NCBI RefSeq assembly: GCF_011761265.1 | Contig: NZ_JAAOZB010000002.1 | Coordinates: 372,001-436,000 of the forward strand | Origin: Microbacterium halimionae | GTDB taxonomy: Bacteria; Actinomycetota; Actinomycetes; Actinomycetales; Microbacteriaceae | Direction of reading: 5' to 3' | Length of the DNA stretch: 64,000 bases | Shown: piece by piece, positions 25,455 to 36,306 of the stretch | Position numbering within the stretch: position 1 is the first letter of the stretch | How the letters are laid out: every line of letters starts with the position of its first letter | Position numbers and translations under genes: made by a program | Notes under the pieces: model-generated | What the model was told of the DNA's origin: nothing | Database searches by the model: none | What the model saw: the letters and a program-made list of their open reading frames with translations, nothing else

Positions 25455-27592
25455 AGGACCCCGCATTCAAGAGCGAGGCGCGTTTCGAAGGGCTTGATTA
25501 CCACTCGCTCAACGCGATGCTCAATCTCTACGACGCTGACGGAAAGATCCAGTTCGACGCCGACAAGCGCGCCGCTCGCGAGTACTTCCTGCAGCACGTC
25601 AATCAGAACACTGTCTTCTTCCACTCCCTCAAAGAGCGCCTCGACTATCTCGTCGAGAAGGAGTACTACGAAGGCGCAGTTCTCGAGGCCTACCCCTTTG
25701 AGTTCATCGAGAAGCTCAACGACTTCGCGTACTCCAAGAAGTTCCGCTTCGCGACCTTCCTGGGTGCTTTCAAGTACTACACGAGCTACACGCTCAAGAC
25801 ATTCGACGGCAAGCGTTACCTCGAGCGTTTCGAAGACCGCGTCGTCATGACGGCTCTCGCTCTCGCCGATGGCGACCAGAAGCTCGCGATGAACCTTGTC
25901 GACGAGATTCTCGCCGGCCGATTCCAGCCGGCGACGCCGACGTTCTTGAACGCCGGTAAAGCTCAGCGCGGCGAACTCGTCTCGTGCTTCCTGCTTCGCA
26001 TCGAAGACAACATGGAGTCGATCTCTCGCGGAATCAACTCGTCGCTACAGCTGTCTAAGCGCGGCGGCGGCGTGGCATTGCTGCTGTCGAACATCCGCGA
26101 GTCGGGCGCTCCGATCAAGCAGATCGAGAACCAGTCCAGTGGCATCATCCCTGTCATGAAGCTTCTCGAAGACAGCTTCAGCTACGCCAATCAGCTGGGT
26201 GCTCGTCAGGGCGCCGGTGCTGTGTACCTGTCGGCCCATCACCCCGACATCATGCGCTTCCTCGACACCAAGCGTGAGAACGCCGACGAGAAGATCCGCA
26301 TCAAGACGCTTTCGCTGGGCGTTGTTGTTCCCGACATCACCTTCGAGCTCGCACGCAATGACGAAGATATGTACCTCTTCTCCCCGTACGACGTCGAGAA
26401 GGTGTACGGCGTACCGTTCGGCGACATTTCAGTCACCGAGAAGTACCGCGAAATGGTCGATGACTCCCGCATCAAGAAGACCAAGATCAACGCGCGTGAG
26501 TTCTTCCAGACGATCGCCGAGATTCAGTTCGAATCCGGCTACCCGTACGTCATGTTCGAAGACACGGTCAACAAGGCGAACCCGATCAAGGGCCGCATCA
26601 ACATGTCGAACCTCTGCAGCGAAATTCTGCAGGTGAACACGCCGACCACATACAACGCTGACCTGTCGTACAACGAAATCGGTAAAGACATTTCGTGCAA
26701 CCTCGGTTCGATGAACATCGCGCTGTCGATGGATGCCGAAGACCTCGGCAAGACAGTCGAAACCGCTATTCGTGCCCTGAGTGCGGTGAGCGAGCAGAGC
26801 CACATCGCTTCGGTTCGCTCTATCGAAGACGGAAACGACCGCTCGCACGCCATCGGCCTCGGCCAGATGAACCTCCACGGTTACCTCGCACGTGAGCACG
26901 TGTACTACGGCTCCGAAGAGGGCGTCGACTTCACGAACATCTACTTCTACACCGTGTTGTTCCACGCGCTTCGCGCATCGAACAACCTCGCCATTGAGCG
27001 CGGGCGGGCCTTCGATGGTTTCGAAGACTCCACGTACGCCAGCGGTGAGTTCTTCGACAAGTACATCGATGGCGTATGGGCACCTGCAACAGCCAAGGTC
27101 ACCGAGATGTTCGCGGGTAAGCACATCCCGACGCAAGAAGACTGGGTAGCGCTGAAGGCTTCCATCCAGGAGCACGGTATCTACAACCAGAACCTGCAGG
27201 CTGTGCCTCCGACCGGTTCGATCTCGTACATCAACAACTCGACGTCGTCGATCCACCCGATCGCGTCGAAGGTTGAGATCCGCAAAGAAGGCAAGCTCGG
27301 GCGTGTGTACTACCCGGCGGCGTTCATGACGAACGACAACCTGGAGTACTACCAGGATGCCTACGAAATCGGCTACGAGAAGGTCATCGACACCTACGCC
27401 GCAGCCACTCAGCACGTTGACCAAGGGCTGTCGCTCACACTGTTCTTCAAGGACACCGCAACGACCCGCGACATCAACAAGGCGCAGATCTACGCATGGC
27501 GCAAGGGCATCAAGACGATTTACTACATCCGCCTGCGGCAGATGGCGCTTGAGGGCACTGACATGTCCGAGTGCGTCTCGTGCATGCTCTGA
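25433..27592 (+). CDS. nrdE: Class Ib ribonucleoside-diphosphate reductase alpha subunit
   Basis: A 719-residue catalytic subunit. It reduces ribonucleoside diphosphates to deoxyribonucleotides. Redox-active cysteines are seen at [10 protein letters not shown] and in NLCSEI, with the C-terminal SECVSCML tail that exchanges with NrdH. The glycyl-free radical-transfer and finger-loop sequences ([30 protein letters not shown]) are intact. The usual allosteric ATP-cone at the N-terminus is absent, as expected for class Ib. The start overlaps nrdI by 22 bp. Confidence 0.97.
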   Translation: MVETTALKDPAFKSEARFEGLDYHSLNAMLNLYDADGKIQFDADKRAAREYFLQHVNQNTVFFHSLKERLDYLVEKEYYEGAVLEAYPFEFIEKLNDFAYSKKFRFATFLGAFKYYTSYTLKTFDGKRYLERFEDRVVMTALALADGDQKLAMNLVDEILAGRFQPATPTFLNAGKAQRGELVSCFLLRIEDNMESISRGINSSLQLSKRGGGVALLLSNIRESGAPIKQIENQSSGIIPVMKLLEDSFSYANQLGARQGAGAVYLSAHHPDIMRFLDTKRENADEKIRIKTLSLGVVVPDITFELARNDEDMYLFSPYDVEKVYGVPFGDISVTEKYREMVDDSRIKKTKINAREFFQTIAEIQFESGYPYVMFEDTVNKANPIKGRINMSNLCSEILQVNTPTTYNADLSYNEIGKDISCNLGSMNIALSMDAEDLGKTVETAIRALSAVSEQSHIASVRSIEDGNDRSHAIGLGQMNLHGYLAREHVYYGSEEGVDFTNIYFYTVLFHALRASNNLAIERGRAFDGFEDSTYASGEFFDKYIDGVWAPATAKVTEMFAGKHIPTQEDWVALKASIQEHGIYNQNLQAVPPTGSISYINNSTSSIHPIASKVEIRKEGKLGRVYYPAAFMTNDNLEYYQDAYEIGYEKVIDTYAAATQHVDQGLSLTLFFKDTATTRDINKAQIYAWRKGIKTIYYIRLRQMALEGTDMSECVSCML

Positions 27593-28591
<999 letters not shown>

Positions 28592-28603
28592 CGAACACCT
28601 GAC

Positions 28604-28651
28604 AAACGAGAGGTGGGAGTTTCGCGGTTGCGAGGCTCCCACCTCTCGTTT
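28604..28651 (+). terminator. Terminator of nrdHIEF
   Basis: A perfect 16-bp stem (AAACGAGAGGTGGGAG 28604-28619 with its complement 28636-28651) with a 16-nt loop. It lacks a long T-run on the plus strand, only TTT, so it could be imperfect; the following gene's ribosome-binding site starts 6 bp later. Confidence 0.8.
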
Positions 28652-28669
28652 CACCTCGAGAGGGTTCTT

Positions 28670-29569
28670 ATGCGGATGCGTACGACATCGACGCAGCGTA
28701 CGTATCGCTATGTTCGGCTCTCGATTGTGGGCGCAGTTTTTGCGCTCGGTATCGCTCTCGCTGCCGTATTTGTGACTGATGGCCCGCTTCCATCGATCAG
28801 TGCGGCATATTATTCGCCGGCACGAGATGTTTTTGTCGGGGCAATTTTCGCAATCACGCTCGCGCTCGTGGCTCTTTCGGGCCGCAGTATCGAGCAGGCG
28901 TTGCTCGATTACATGGCAATTCTTGCGCCGATTGTTGCGATCGTTCCGACGCCGATCGATCCCGCGTTCTGGGGCGGAACATGCGCCGACGCCCCCTCAT
29001 GTGTGCCGCCCGAATTTGCTGCGAGCGTTAATGTCAGCGCTGTCGCGCTGATTGCGACGGCGGCAGCGGCCGTGGGAGGGGCGTGGGCTCTCGCCATCGT
29101 TCAGCGGACGCTGAGCCGTGCGTCGGAGCTTGCGCTGATCATCGCGGCGCTCATCGTCATCGCAATGGCGACGTGGTGGATCATCTGGCCACAAGGTTTC
29201 TTGCAGGGCGCGCACGCGGTCGCCGCGTCACTCTTTTTCGCGCTGATCGCGGCGGTCGCAACGATCGCGGCGCTGGGCGCGGGGCGGCTCTCACGTACCC
29301 GACGCACTGGACTCATCTACCGCGGCTCGTATGCGACGGTCGCTATCGGCATCGGTGTGAGCGTCGCGCTCCTCATCACCGTGGTGTTGTGCGACATCTG
29401 GGGGTTCGATATCTCGCGAGCCACCGGCATCCCACTCATCTTCGTGGGTGAAGCCCTCGCACTTGCGTTGTTCGCCGTCTTTTGGACAGTGCAAACAGTG
29501 CAGCTCTGGAACGACCCGGATGCCGCAGAAGACGATGCTGCGTCTTCTAGCGTCGCACCGAACGGGTAA
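28670..29569 (+). CDS. Multi-spanning membrane protein, unknown function
   Basis: A 299-residue integral membrane protein with about seven to eight hydrophobic helices (VGAVFALGIALAAVFVTD, ALLDYMAILAPIVAIVPTPI, LALIIAALIVIAMATWWIIWP). It carries two Cys in a loop (CADAPSC), possibly disulphide-bonded outside. ATG 28670 is chosen for the GAGAGGG site 5 bases upstream; an earlier in-frame start lies inside the nrd terminator. I do not recognise the family. Its 3' end overlaps the convergent methyltransferase gene by 23 bp. Confidence 0.7.
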   Translation: MRMRTTSTQRTYRYVRLSIVGAVFALGIALAAVFVTDGPLPSISAAYYSPARDVFVGAIFAITLALVALSGRSIEQALLDYMAILAPIVAIVPTPIDPAFWGGTCADAPSCVPPEFAASVNVSAVALIATAAAAVGGAWALAIVQRTLSRASELALIIAALIVIAMATWWIIWPQGFLQGAHAVAASLFFALIAAVATIAALGAGRLSRTRRTGLIYRGSYATVAIGIGVSVALLITVVLCDIWGFDISRATGIPLIFVGEALALALFAVFWTVQTVQLWNDPDAAEDDAASSSVAPNG

Positions 29570-30665
29570 CCGTGAACTTGTTGTTGCGGGCAATCTGACG
29601 AGTGGGGCCGACGATCCGCTCGAGCGCGGCACGGTAAGCGAGGGGCGTGTTCCACACCGTCCAGAGCTCGCCGCCCGGGCGAAGGACGCGTGCGGCGTCT
29701 TCGAACATACGTGGCGCGATGGCATCGTGAACTGCCGCACCGGCGTGGAACGGCGGATTGAGTGCAATAAAAGATGCGCTCGCGTCAGGACGGAGTGAAA
29801 GTGCGTCATCGCGTTCCACCTCAACGCGCGACGAGAGTCCGTTCGCTTCTACTGTGGCCCTCGCAGATGCAACAGCCGCAGCCGATTGATCTGAAGCATA
29901 AACGCGCGCGTCAGGATGCCGTAAGGCTAGCGACGCCGCCACGACCCCGCTGCCGCACGCCATGTCGATGAGCGGATCAGCGGAACTGCCACCCGAAATG
30001 GCGGCTGGCAGGCACTCGAGCAGGAACCGTGTTCCGATATCGATAGAGGTGCCGGCGAACACGCCACCGAAGGCGCACACTGACAGTCCATCGTGCATAG
30101 CGCGTGATGGTTCTGGATCAGCACCATCGTGCGGTTGGCACGCGATAAGGACGCGCGACTTTTGTCGAGCATGTGTCACATCAACGCGATCGAAGAACTC
30201 CCGCAGTACGTCATTCATGGCCGGCGTCATGTGCTTGATGCGACCGCCGGCGTACACAATGACCTCGGGTGCTGCGTGGGCCGCAATCAATCCGGCGATA
30301 TTGCGCAACGCATCGAGCGATCGCGGAAGTCGCAACAGAACAACCCGCGCTCCGCTGACGAGAGTGGCGTCGAGGGGCCTCGAGACGGCGGCATGCTCGA
30401 GCCCGACACGCTTGGAGTTGGTGTGGAGCGCACGTTCGCCCGTGAGCGAATCCTGGTGGGTGCGGATCCCCGTGGCGCCATCGGCTGCGGCACCCAGACT
30501 CAGCGCACCGTGTGTGTCTTCGATGACAACGAGGGTGCCGTCGCGGAGCTCGCCTCGCGCGGATGCTGATTCGTCGAGAATCAGCGTGTCTGCGGCATCC
30601 CACGCCCGAAGATCGGGCGCCTCAATGTCTGGCCAGCGGCGAAGAGTGTCGAAGGAGAATGCCAC
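29547..30665 (-). CDS. RsmC/RlmG-type class I methyltransferase
   Basis: A 372-residue S-adenosylmethionine-dependent methyltransferase. The N-terminal half (1-195) is a degenerate methyltransferase-like fold; the C-terminal half is catalytic with DMACGSGVVAASLA (motif I) and LNPPFH (motif IV, the Asn-Pro-Pro-Phe of N2-guanine RNA methylases), then RVLRPGGELWTVWNT. This two-domain layout is that of 16S/23S rRNA (guanine-N2) methyltransferases such as RsmC and RlmG. The exact target nucleotide cannot be told. It follows the 50-residue membrane protein gene by 12 bp. Confidence 0.87.
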   Translation of the reverse strand: MAFSFDTLRRWPDIEAPDLRAWDAADTLILDESASARGELRDGTLVVIEDTHGALSLGAAADGATGIRTHQDSLTGERALHTNSKRVGLEHAAVSRPLDATLVSGARVVLLRLPRSLDALRNIAGLIAAHAAPEVIVYAGGRIKHMTPAMNDVLREFFDRVDVTHARQKSRVLIACQPHDGADPEPSRAMHDGLSVCAFGGVFAGTSIDIGTRFLLECLPAAISGGSSADPLIDMACGSGVVAASLALRHPDARVYASDQSAAAVASARATVEANGLSSRVEVERDDALSLRPDASASFIALNPPFHAGAAVHDAIAPRMFEDAARVLRPGGELWTVWNTPLAYRAALERIVGPTRQIARNNKFTVTRSVRR

Positions 30666-30677
30666 CTGTGCGGTGTG

Positions 30678-30830
30678 CTACTTCGCCCTGAGGTGGATGG
30701 GCAACGCCATCGCAAGAGAAATGAGCAGAATGCCCGAAATAAAGATCAGCGCCTCAAGTCCTGGAATGGAAAAGGAGATGCCGAAGGCGAACATGCCGAG
30801 CAGGAATAGCAGCAGCGAGATGATGAACAT
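30678..30830 (-). CDS. Small membrane protein, 50 residues
   Basis: This short gene is easily overlooked. The minus-strand ATG at 30830 is preceded by CGAGGGAG with 4-base spacing, a strong site, and runs 50 codons to TAG. The product is two hydrophobic helices (MFIISLLLFLLGMFAFG and ALIFISGILLISLAMALP) around SIPGLE, ending in a basic tail. It sits 20 bp after the EI24 gene and 12 bp before the methyltransferase gene in the same operon. Function unknown; it resembles the short two-helix proteins found in many actinobacterial genomes. Confidence 0.75.
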   Translation of the reverse strand: MFIISLLLFLLGMFAFGISFSIPGLEALIFISGILLISLAMALPIHLRAK

Positions 30831-30850
30831 GAATCTCCCTCGAGGACGTC

Positions 30851-31603
30851 TCAATCAAGGGTACCCGGTGTCGGCGGGTCCGCAGCGACAAGTGAGCGGG
30901 CAAGAAGCGTTGAACCGGCCACAGCTGCGGGCATAGTCACGACGGCGCCGAGGGGCACAAGAAAACATGCCTGGGTCGCGACGCCGAATCCGAGCGCTCG
31001 CGCGCGGCTCGTTCCCAGCAGCGCCCGGCGCTCACGACGTGGGATGCCTCGGGCTCCGAGGGCCCGCGAGCTCAATTCGTCCGCGAGCAACCAGCCGGTG
31101 AGAGTGACGCCTACAGTCGCCCCGAGGATTCCGCCAACAGCCGGAATGAGTCCGAGGAGGCCCGCGAGGATAGACACCCCGATGCCACGCACAAGAAGCG
31201 AGAGCGCGTCGCGGATGCCCTGCCAAAACCCGGTGTCAACGCTCGGTGCCTGATTATCGAGGTCGTTCTCGATGCGCTGCCAAATACGGTTGTAGAACGG
31301 GTCGCCGATCATCAGGCACAGTGCCGTGAAAGAAACGGCGAGAAGCACAAGTGTTGCGCCGACGAGCGCTGTGCCCACGGTGACACGGAGAGCGGTGGCC
31401 CATATCCCTGGCCAATTCTCGGCAAAGGGCGTGACTGCGACGGTGACCGTCGGGAGCGCGAACCCGAGTGCGATGAGGGCCGCCAGCATCCCGACCCCAA
31501 CGATGACCGCGGGAATGAGACCGCCGAGCATGACGCCGGGTCTTCTTCGCCACCATGCAAAGCCCTGCCCGAGCAGCATGACCCCGCGTAAGAACTCTCG
31601 CAT
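30851..31603 (-). CDS. EI24/CysZ-like membrane protein
   Basis: A 250-residue integral membrane protein with about six helices, including GVMLGGLIPAVIVGVGMLAALIALG and GVSILAGLLGLIPAVGGILGATVG. The EI24 family signature ACLMIGDPFYNRIWQ-like loop is seen as LCLMIGDPFYNRIW. EI24/CysZ proteins include sulfate permeases, but substrate cannot be assigned. ATG 31603 is preferred to 31636 because the latter overlaps a long inverted repeat and lacks a clear site. First gene of a minus-strand operon. Confidence 0.8.
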   Translation of the reverse strand: MREFLRGVMLLGQGFAWWRRRPGVMLGGLIPAVIVGVGMLAALIALGFALPTVTVAVTPFAENWPGIWATALRVTVGTALVGATLVLLAVSFTALCLMIGDPFYNRIWQRIENDLDNQAPSVDTGFWQGIRDALSLLVRGIGVSILAGLLGLIPAVGGILGATVGVTLTGWLLADELSSRALGARGIPRRERRALLGTSRARALGFGVATQACFLVPLGAVVTMPAAVAGSTLLARSLVAADPPTPGTLD

Positions 31604-31620
31604 CCGCCACATCCTATTCG

Positions 31621-31688
31621 CGAGGGGTCGCAACACGCCGTTCTCCGCTGCAGCGACGAGGGGTTATGCGGCGTGTTGCGACCCCTCG
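31621..31688. repeat. Perfect 20-bp inverted repeat (palindromic element)
   Basis: CGAGGGGTCGCAACACGCCG (31621-31640) is exactly repeated as its reverse complement at 31669-31688, with a 28-nt spacer. No T-run follows on either side, so it is not a typical terminator. It lies between the divergent EI24 and Clp ATPase genes. Such long, GC-rich palindromes are typical of intergenic REP-type elements; a transcript would form a long hairpin. Confidence 0.8.
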
Positions 31689-31745
31689 GCACGCCGGGAA
31701 AGCAATCGGGGCAGGCGGGAATACGCCGGAAGGGCATGTCGTTAA

Positions 31746-31776
31746 CTTGATACGTAGCGGCGCAAGTTTGTAAAGT
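31746..31776 (+). promoter_or_regulatory. Clp promoter with HAIR-like HspR operator
   Basis: Candidate promoter TTGATA (31747-31752), 18 bp, TAAAGT (31771-31776). Overlapping its -35, CTTGATA-N7-GCGCAAG (31746-31766) fits the spacing and outer bases of the HspR HAIR operator (CTTGAGT-N7-ACTCAAG). A second, weaker copy, GTTGCTA-N7-CATCAAG, follows at 31775-31795. This suggests heat-shock control by HspR. Inner positions deviate from consensus. Confidence 0.5.
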
Positions 31777-31812
31777 TGCTACGCAAGACATCAAGTTTTA
31801 GAGGAGCATCGC

Positions 31813-34350
31813 ATGGCCGAAGACTTCACCCCCGACGGATCGAACGCGTTCAATGACTTCCTCGCGCGCTACCTCGAAGGTGAGCGCGCTCGCGCGGCAC
31901 GATCAATTGATCTCAGCCGCTTCATGAGCGCGCGCACGCAGGAGATCCTTCAGTCGGCCGGACGATTCGCTCTCGAACGCGGACAGCGGGAGCTCGACGC
32001 ACTGCACGTGTTGCGCGTTATTGTGACCGAGGCTCCAGCACGAGACGCCGTCGCGCGCCTCGGTGTTGACCCCGATCGCATCGCACGCGCCGTCGATGAG
32101 CGCCTCCCCGCGCCGAGCGTCGCCGCCGACATCGACGGTGCCGTCGTGACCACCTCGGTGCAGCGGCTGCTGTTCCACGCCTTCCAGGTTGCGCGGTCAT
32201 CGGGCTCGACCTACATCGACCCGGAGCACATGTTCTTCGCCCTCGTGCTCGCCCAGGATGCCCCCGCAGGTCAGGTTTTGGCTGACGCCGGCGTCACTGC
32301 CGAAGCGCTCACTGAGGGGGCACGCGAGACGATGACATCGACCGGCGAAGCACCCGAACGGCAAGACTCAGATGCGTCGTCCACGACGCCGATGCTTGAT
32401 CGGTTCGGCACCGACCTCACAGCGCGCGCCGAAGCCGGAAAGCTTGATCCGGTCATCGGTCGCGCCACCGAAATCGATCAGACCATCGAGATCTTGAGCC
32501 GCCGCACGAAGAACAACCCCGTGTTGGTCGGCGAAGCTGGCGTCGGCAAAACCGCCATCGTTGAGGGTCTTGCGAGCGCGATTGTTGCCGGCGACGTGCC
32601 AGCGCAGCTCGCCGATAAGCGGGTGATCTCACTCGACCTCGCAGCAATGCTCTCGGGCGCCCGCTACCGCGGCGACTTCGAAGAACGCCTCACCGGCACG
32701 ATCGATGAGATCGTCGCGCAGGAGGGCAAGATCATCGTCTTCATCGACGAGGTGCACACGGTTGTGGGTGCCGGCGGTGGTGGCGACGGTGCGATGGACG
32801 CAGGAAACATTCTGAAACCACGCCTGGCTCGTGGTGAACTCCACCTCGTAGGAGCCACGACTCTGAGCGAGTACCGCACGATCGAGAAGGACCCAGCTCT
32901 CGAGCGTCGGTTCCAGCCGGTGCGTGTGGGGGAGCCGTCAATCGAGAATGCCGTCGCAATCCTCCACGGAGTAGCACCTGCCTACGCCGAACACCACGCT
33001 GTGACGTACACCGACGACGCCCTTCGCGCCGCCGTCGAGCTCAGCGACCGCTACCTGACCGAACGAGTGCTCCCCGATAAGGCGATCGATTTGATCGACC
33101 AGGCGGGTGCGCGGCTTCGGTTGCGGACGGGACCGACCGTCGACATCTCGGCACTGGTCGAGCAGCTTGCCGGTCTCGAAGCCGACAAGAACGCCGCGGT
33201 CTCTGCAGAGCATTACGAGGAAGCATCCCGTGTGCGTGACGAAATGACAGCGTTGCAGCAGCAGATCGACCGCGCCGCCGTGCCAGAAAAGCACACGAGC
33301 ACGATCGTCGACGAAGCTCAGATCGCGGCGGTGATCAGCCGTGCAACGGGAATCCCCGCCAACCGCATCACCGAATCGGAGCGCGCGCGCTTGGGCACGC
33401 TCGAGACTGAGCTGCACGACCGAGTGATCGGGCAGGATGATGCCGTAGCCGCGGTGTCGCGTGCTGTGCGCCGTAACCGCACCGGCATGGGTGACACTCA
33501 CCGCCCCGTCGGCTCCTTCCTTTTCTTGGGCCCGACCGGGGTCGGCAAGACCGAGCTCGCGAAGGCGCTCGCGTCGTCGCTGTTCGACGATGAATCTCAC
33601 GTCATTCGGTTCGACATGAGCGAGTTCGGCGAGCGTCACACTGTCTCTCGGCTCGTCGGGGCCCCTCCCGGATACGTCGGGTACGACGAAGCCGGTCAGC
33701 TCACCGAGCGGGTACGGCGAAACCCGTACTCCGTAGTGCTGTTCGATGAGATCGAGAAGGCTCACCCGGATGTCTTCAACCTGCTGCTGCAGGTGCTCGA
33801 CGATGGGCGTCTGACCGACGGTCAGGGGCGCACCATCGACTTTCGAAACACCGTCATCGTCATGACATCAAACCTGGGTAGCGAGTTTCTCGCGTCCCGA
33901 TCTGGGGCCATCGGCTTCATCGCAGACGGTGGCGGCGCCACCGGGTTTGGCAGCGAGGCGGATCTTCGCGCTCGCGTGATGGGAAAGCTTCGCGAGTCGA
34001 TGCGTCCCGAGTTCTTGAACCGTATCGATGAAATCGTGTTGTTCCGGAAGCTCGATTCGAACCAGCTGAACGACATCGTCCGACTGCTCCTGACTGATAC
34101 CGCAGCTCGCCTGGAGCGTCAGAATGTGAGCTTTACGGTGACCGATGCGGCTGTTGCGTGGCTTGCTGAAACCGGGTACGAACCCGAGTTCGGTGCTCGG
34201 CCGCTGCGCCGCGTCATTCAGCGCGAAGTAGACGACCGTGTGGCCGACATGTTCGTTGCCGGAACGCTCGCCGATGGGGGCGTCGTGCAGGTCGACGTGA
34301 TGGACGGCACACTCGTCGTGTCGTCGCCGGTGCTTTCAGCCGCGGCGTAG
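31813..34350 (+). CDS. ClpC-type AAA+ unfoldase
   Basis: An 845-residue Hsp100 protein with the N-terminal Clp repeat domain (about 10-175), the first AAA+ module (Walker [14 protein letters not shown] near 240; [11 protein letters not shown]), a second module ([35 protein letters not shown]) and a C-terminal D2 domain. Between the modules lies only a short UVR-like helical insertion ([27 protein letters not shown]), as in ClpC and unlike the long ClpB coil. An IGF tripeptide (AIGFIA, about residue 700) fits the ClpP-docking loop. It probably feeds substrates to ClpP. Its short N-domain linker and position away from clpP suggest a second paralogue. Confidence 0.9.
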   Translation: MAEDFTPDGSNAFNDFLARYLEGERARAARSIDLSRFMSARTQEILQSAGRFALERGQRELDALHVLRVIVTEAPARDAVARLGVDPDRIARAVDERLPAPSVAADIDGAVVTTSVQRLLFHAFQVARSSGSTYIDPEHMFFALVLAQDAPAGQVLADAGVTAEALTEGARETMTSTGEAPERQDSDASSTTPMLDRFGTDLTARAEAGKLDPVIGRATEIDQTIEILSRRTKNNPVLVGEAGVGKTAIVEGLASAIVAGDVPAQLADKRVISLDLAAMLSGARYRGDFEERLTGTIDEIVAQEGKIIVFIDEVHTVVGAGGGGDGAMDAGNILKPRLARGELHLVGATTLSEYRTIEKDPALERRFQPVRVGEPSIENAVAILHGVAPAYAEHHAVTYTDDALRAAVELSDRYLTERVLPDKAIDLIDQAGARLRLRTGPTVDISALVEQLAGLEADKNAAVSAEHYEEASRVRDEMTALQQQIDRAAVPEKHTSTIVDEAQIAAVISRATGIPANRITESERARLGTLETELHDRVIGQDDAVAAVSRAVRRNRTGMGDTHRPVGSFLFLGPTGVGKTELAKALASSLFDDESHVIRFDMSEFGERHTVSRLVGAPPGYVGYDEAGQLTERVRRNPYSVVLFDEIEKAHPDVFNLLLQVLDDGRLTDGQGRTIDFRNTVIVMTSNLGSEFLASRSGAIGFIADGGGATGFGSEADLRARVMGKLRESMRPEFLNRIDEIVLFRKLDSNQLNDIVRLLLTDTAARLERQNVSFTVTDAAVAWLAETGYEPEFGARPLRRVIQREVDDRVADMFVAGTLADGGVVQVDVMDGTLVVSSPVLSAAA

Positions 34351-34359
34351 TCTCGAATC

Positions 34360-35142
34360 ATGAACGATCGCCGCGGTCACGTCTCCATCGGCGTGGCTGC
34401 GGCGATCGGTACTGTCCGCATCCGCGCCATTGCCGCTCTCGTCGAGCAGGCAGGTTTTCACGCCCTGTGGATCAATGACACTCCGGGCGCGGATGCGTTG
34501 GCGGGGCTTGCTGCCGCCGCAGCAGTAACCGAGCGCATCAATCTGGCGACCGGTGTCGTTCCCTTGGATCGTCGGAGCGCCGACCAGATCGTCGACGAAG
34601 TGTCGTCGCTGGAGCTTCCTGAAGACCGATTGATAGTCGGAATCGGAACCGGCGGTATGCGCACCGGTGCTTTGGCGCACATGAGGGCTGCCGTTGACAC
34701 CGTCAAAGATGGCACCCACGCGCGGGTCGTGGTGGGAGCACTCGGCCCGAAGATGCGCGCGTTGGCTGCGGAGCGGAGCGACGGTGTGCTTCTGAACTGG
34801 CTGACACCAGAGGCGGCAGCGGAGCAGACTGACGAGACCCGATCGCGGGGGAATGCTCGCAGCATCCTTTATGTCCGCACTGCGTTCGACCCGGCGGCGG
34901 CCGCCGCTCTCGAAGAAGAGAGCGACCGCTACGCCAGCTTCCCGCAGTATGCCGCCAACTTTGCCCGCCTTGGTGTTAGCGCCGTCGATACCGTGATCGC
35001 ACCCGGCGAACACGCGGGGGAGCGTCTTTCCGCCTACCGCGGCGCAGTCGACGAAGTCGTGTTGCGCGCGATCACCCCGAGGAACACCGCGCGAGACGAT
35101 GCCGCTTTCGTCGCGCGCGCAGCGATCGAGCGCGATAGCTGA
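34360..35142 (+). CDS. Luciferase-like (LLM class) flavin oxidoreductase
   Basis: A 260-residue TIM-barrel protein of the LLM family. Visible are VSIGVAAAIGTVRIRAIAALVEQAGFHALWIND, RINLATGVVPLDRRSADQIV and LPEDRLIVGIGTGG. It is shorter than the ~300-residue norm for this family. It would use FMN or coenzyme F420; which one is not visible. It shares one base with the downstream DoxX-like gene (TGATG) and starts 9 bp after the Clp stop. Confidence 0.8.
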   Translation: MNDRRGHVSIGVAAAIGTVRIRAIAALVEQAGFHALWINDTPGADALAGLAAAAAVTERINLATGVVPLDRRSADQIVDEVSSLELPEDRLIVGIGTGGMRTGALAHMRAAVDTVKDGTHARVVVGALGPKMRALAAERSDGVLLNWLTPEAAAEQTDETRSRGNARSILYVRTAFDPAAAAALEEESDRYASFPQYAANFARLGVSAVDTVIAPGEHAGERLSAYRGAVDEVVLRAITPRNTARDDAAFVARAAIERDS

Positions 35143-35534
35143 TGACTCGTGTGGTCGTGGGTGCCAGGTGGTTGCTTGCCGCGCTCCTGGTCGCGGCCGG
35201 CTTTTCTCACCTGACCTGGGGCCGTCGCGGGTACCGCATCGTGGTGCCCGACTGGGCGCCGCGGCTGACAGGGCTCGATAAGGATGCGATCGTGGTGGCA
35301 TCCGGCGCGGTTGAGATCATGCTCGGAGCTGCGGCCATCGCGCTGCCGCGTGAGCGTCGCCGTGTCGGCGGTGTGATCGCAGCGCTCTTCATCGCGGTCT
35401 TGCCGGGAAACGTCCACCAGTGGCGCACCGGACGAAACGCCCCAATGCTCGGAAGCGATCGCGCGCGATTTGGGCGACTCTTCTTGCAGCCGGTTCTCGT
35501 CGCATGGGCGCTGTGGAGCACTTGGCGTTTGTAA
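35142..35534 (+). CDS. DoxX-like small membrane protein, copy 1
   Basis: A 130-residue protein with four hydrophobic helices (RWLLAALLVAAGFSHLTW, AVEIMLGAAAIAL, GGVIAALFIAVLPGNVHQW, LFLQPVLVAWALW). It has the DoxX/SURF-like layout, TG-x-DKD and LPGN motifs. It overlaps the LLM gene by one base. It is about half identical by eye to the protein at 37382, with the same helices and motifs. Function unknown. Confidence 0.85.
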   Translation: MTRVVVGARWLLAALLVAAGFSHLTWGRRGYRIVVPDWAPRLTGLDKDAIVVASGAVEIMLGAAAIALPRERRRVGGVIAALFIAVLPGNVHQWRTGRNAPMLGSDRARFGRLFLQPVLVAWALWSTWRL

Positions 35535-35591
35535 CTGTTGTTCGTAACTAAGACAACCCACGGATGACTTGACGCACTCGCTTCAGTGATG

Positions 35592-35605
35592 TGCAATATA
35601 TTGCA
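35592..35605. promoter_or_regulatory. TGCAATATATTGCA palindrome at gntR start
   Basis: A perfect 14-bp palindrome whose last base is the first base of the gntR ATG. Its form matches operators of FCD-type GntR regulators, so autorepression is likely. No ribosome-binding site precedes the ATG, so the mRNA may be leaderless; binding would then block the promoter or the start. Confidence 0.6.
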
Positions 35606-36306
35606 TGTCACTACCGCACGCCGAGCGTCCTAGGTCGCTGCGTGACTACGCCTACCAGCAGATCCGTGATGCGATTGTGTCGGGCGAGCTTGCTCCCGGC
35701 GTGCGACTGCGCGACCCTGAGCTCGAAGAATGGCTCGGAGTGAGCCGCACGCCCATTAGAGAAGCTCTGACCCGGTTAGAAGCCGCAGGCCTCGTGCACA
35801 CACGCCGAGCGAAGCTCACTGAAGTTGCTCCACTCGATGCTCGGCAGGCGCTCGCCGCGGAGCGAGTGGCGGCTGCTCTCCACGAACTGGCAATGCGTGA
35901 CGCGGTTCCGTTGATGACAGCCGATGACCATGAGTCGTTGCGGGCAGCCAACGCTCGATTCGCGGCGGCTCTCGGCGACGCCGACGTTGACGCTGCAATC
36001 GCCGCAGACGACGACTTCCATGCCGTAGCTGTCACGGCCAGCGCAAATCCACTCCTGCCTGGCCTGCTCGAACAGGTCAGTCCCGCACTTCGTCGACTCG
36101 AGCGTGCGCGGTTCGCGAGCCTTGCCGGTCGCGGCAGCGTCGCCGACCACGAACGCATCATCGCGCTGTGCGTCCGCGGCGACATCGACGCGGCAGCGGC
36201 GGCGACTCGCGAGAACTGGCTCACTCTCGAGCGGCTTTTGCCCGAGGCATCTGATCACCCACTCCGCACGACGCCGGCACCGACTTTGAATGAGGATCCG
36301 CAATGA
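35605..36306 (+). CDS. GntR-family regulator, FCD type
   Basis: A 233-residue regulator with an N-terminal winged helix ([54 protein letters not shown]) and a C-terminal FCD ligand-binding helical domain with metal-binding Asp/His residues ([34 protein letters not shown]). These proteins bind carboxylate ligands. It overlaps acdS by 4 bp, so it very likely regulates the operon, presumably through ACC or a related amino acid. Confidence 0.88.
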   Translation: MSLPHAERPRSLRDYAYQQIRDAIVSGELAPGVRLRDPELEEWLGVSRTPIREALTRLEAAGLVHTRRAKLTEVAPLDARQALAAERVAAALHELAMRDAVPLMTADDHESLRAANARFAAALGDADVDAAIAADDDFHAVAVTASANPLLPGLLEQVSPALRRLERARFASLAGRGSVADHERIIALCVRGDIDAAAAATRENWLTLERLLPEASDHPLRTTPAPTLNEDPQ

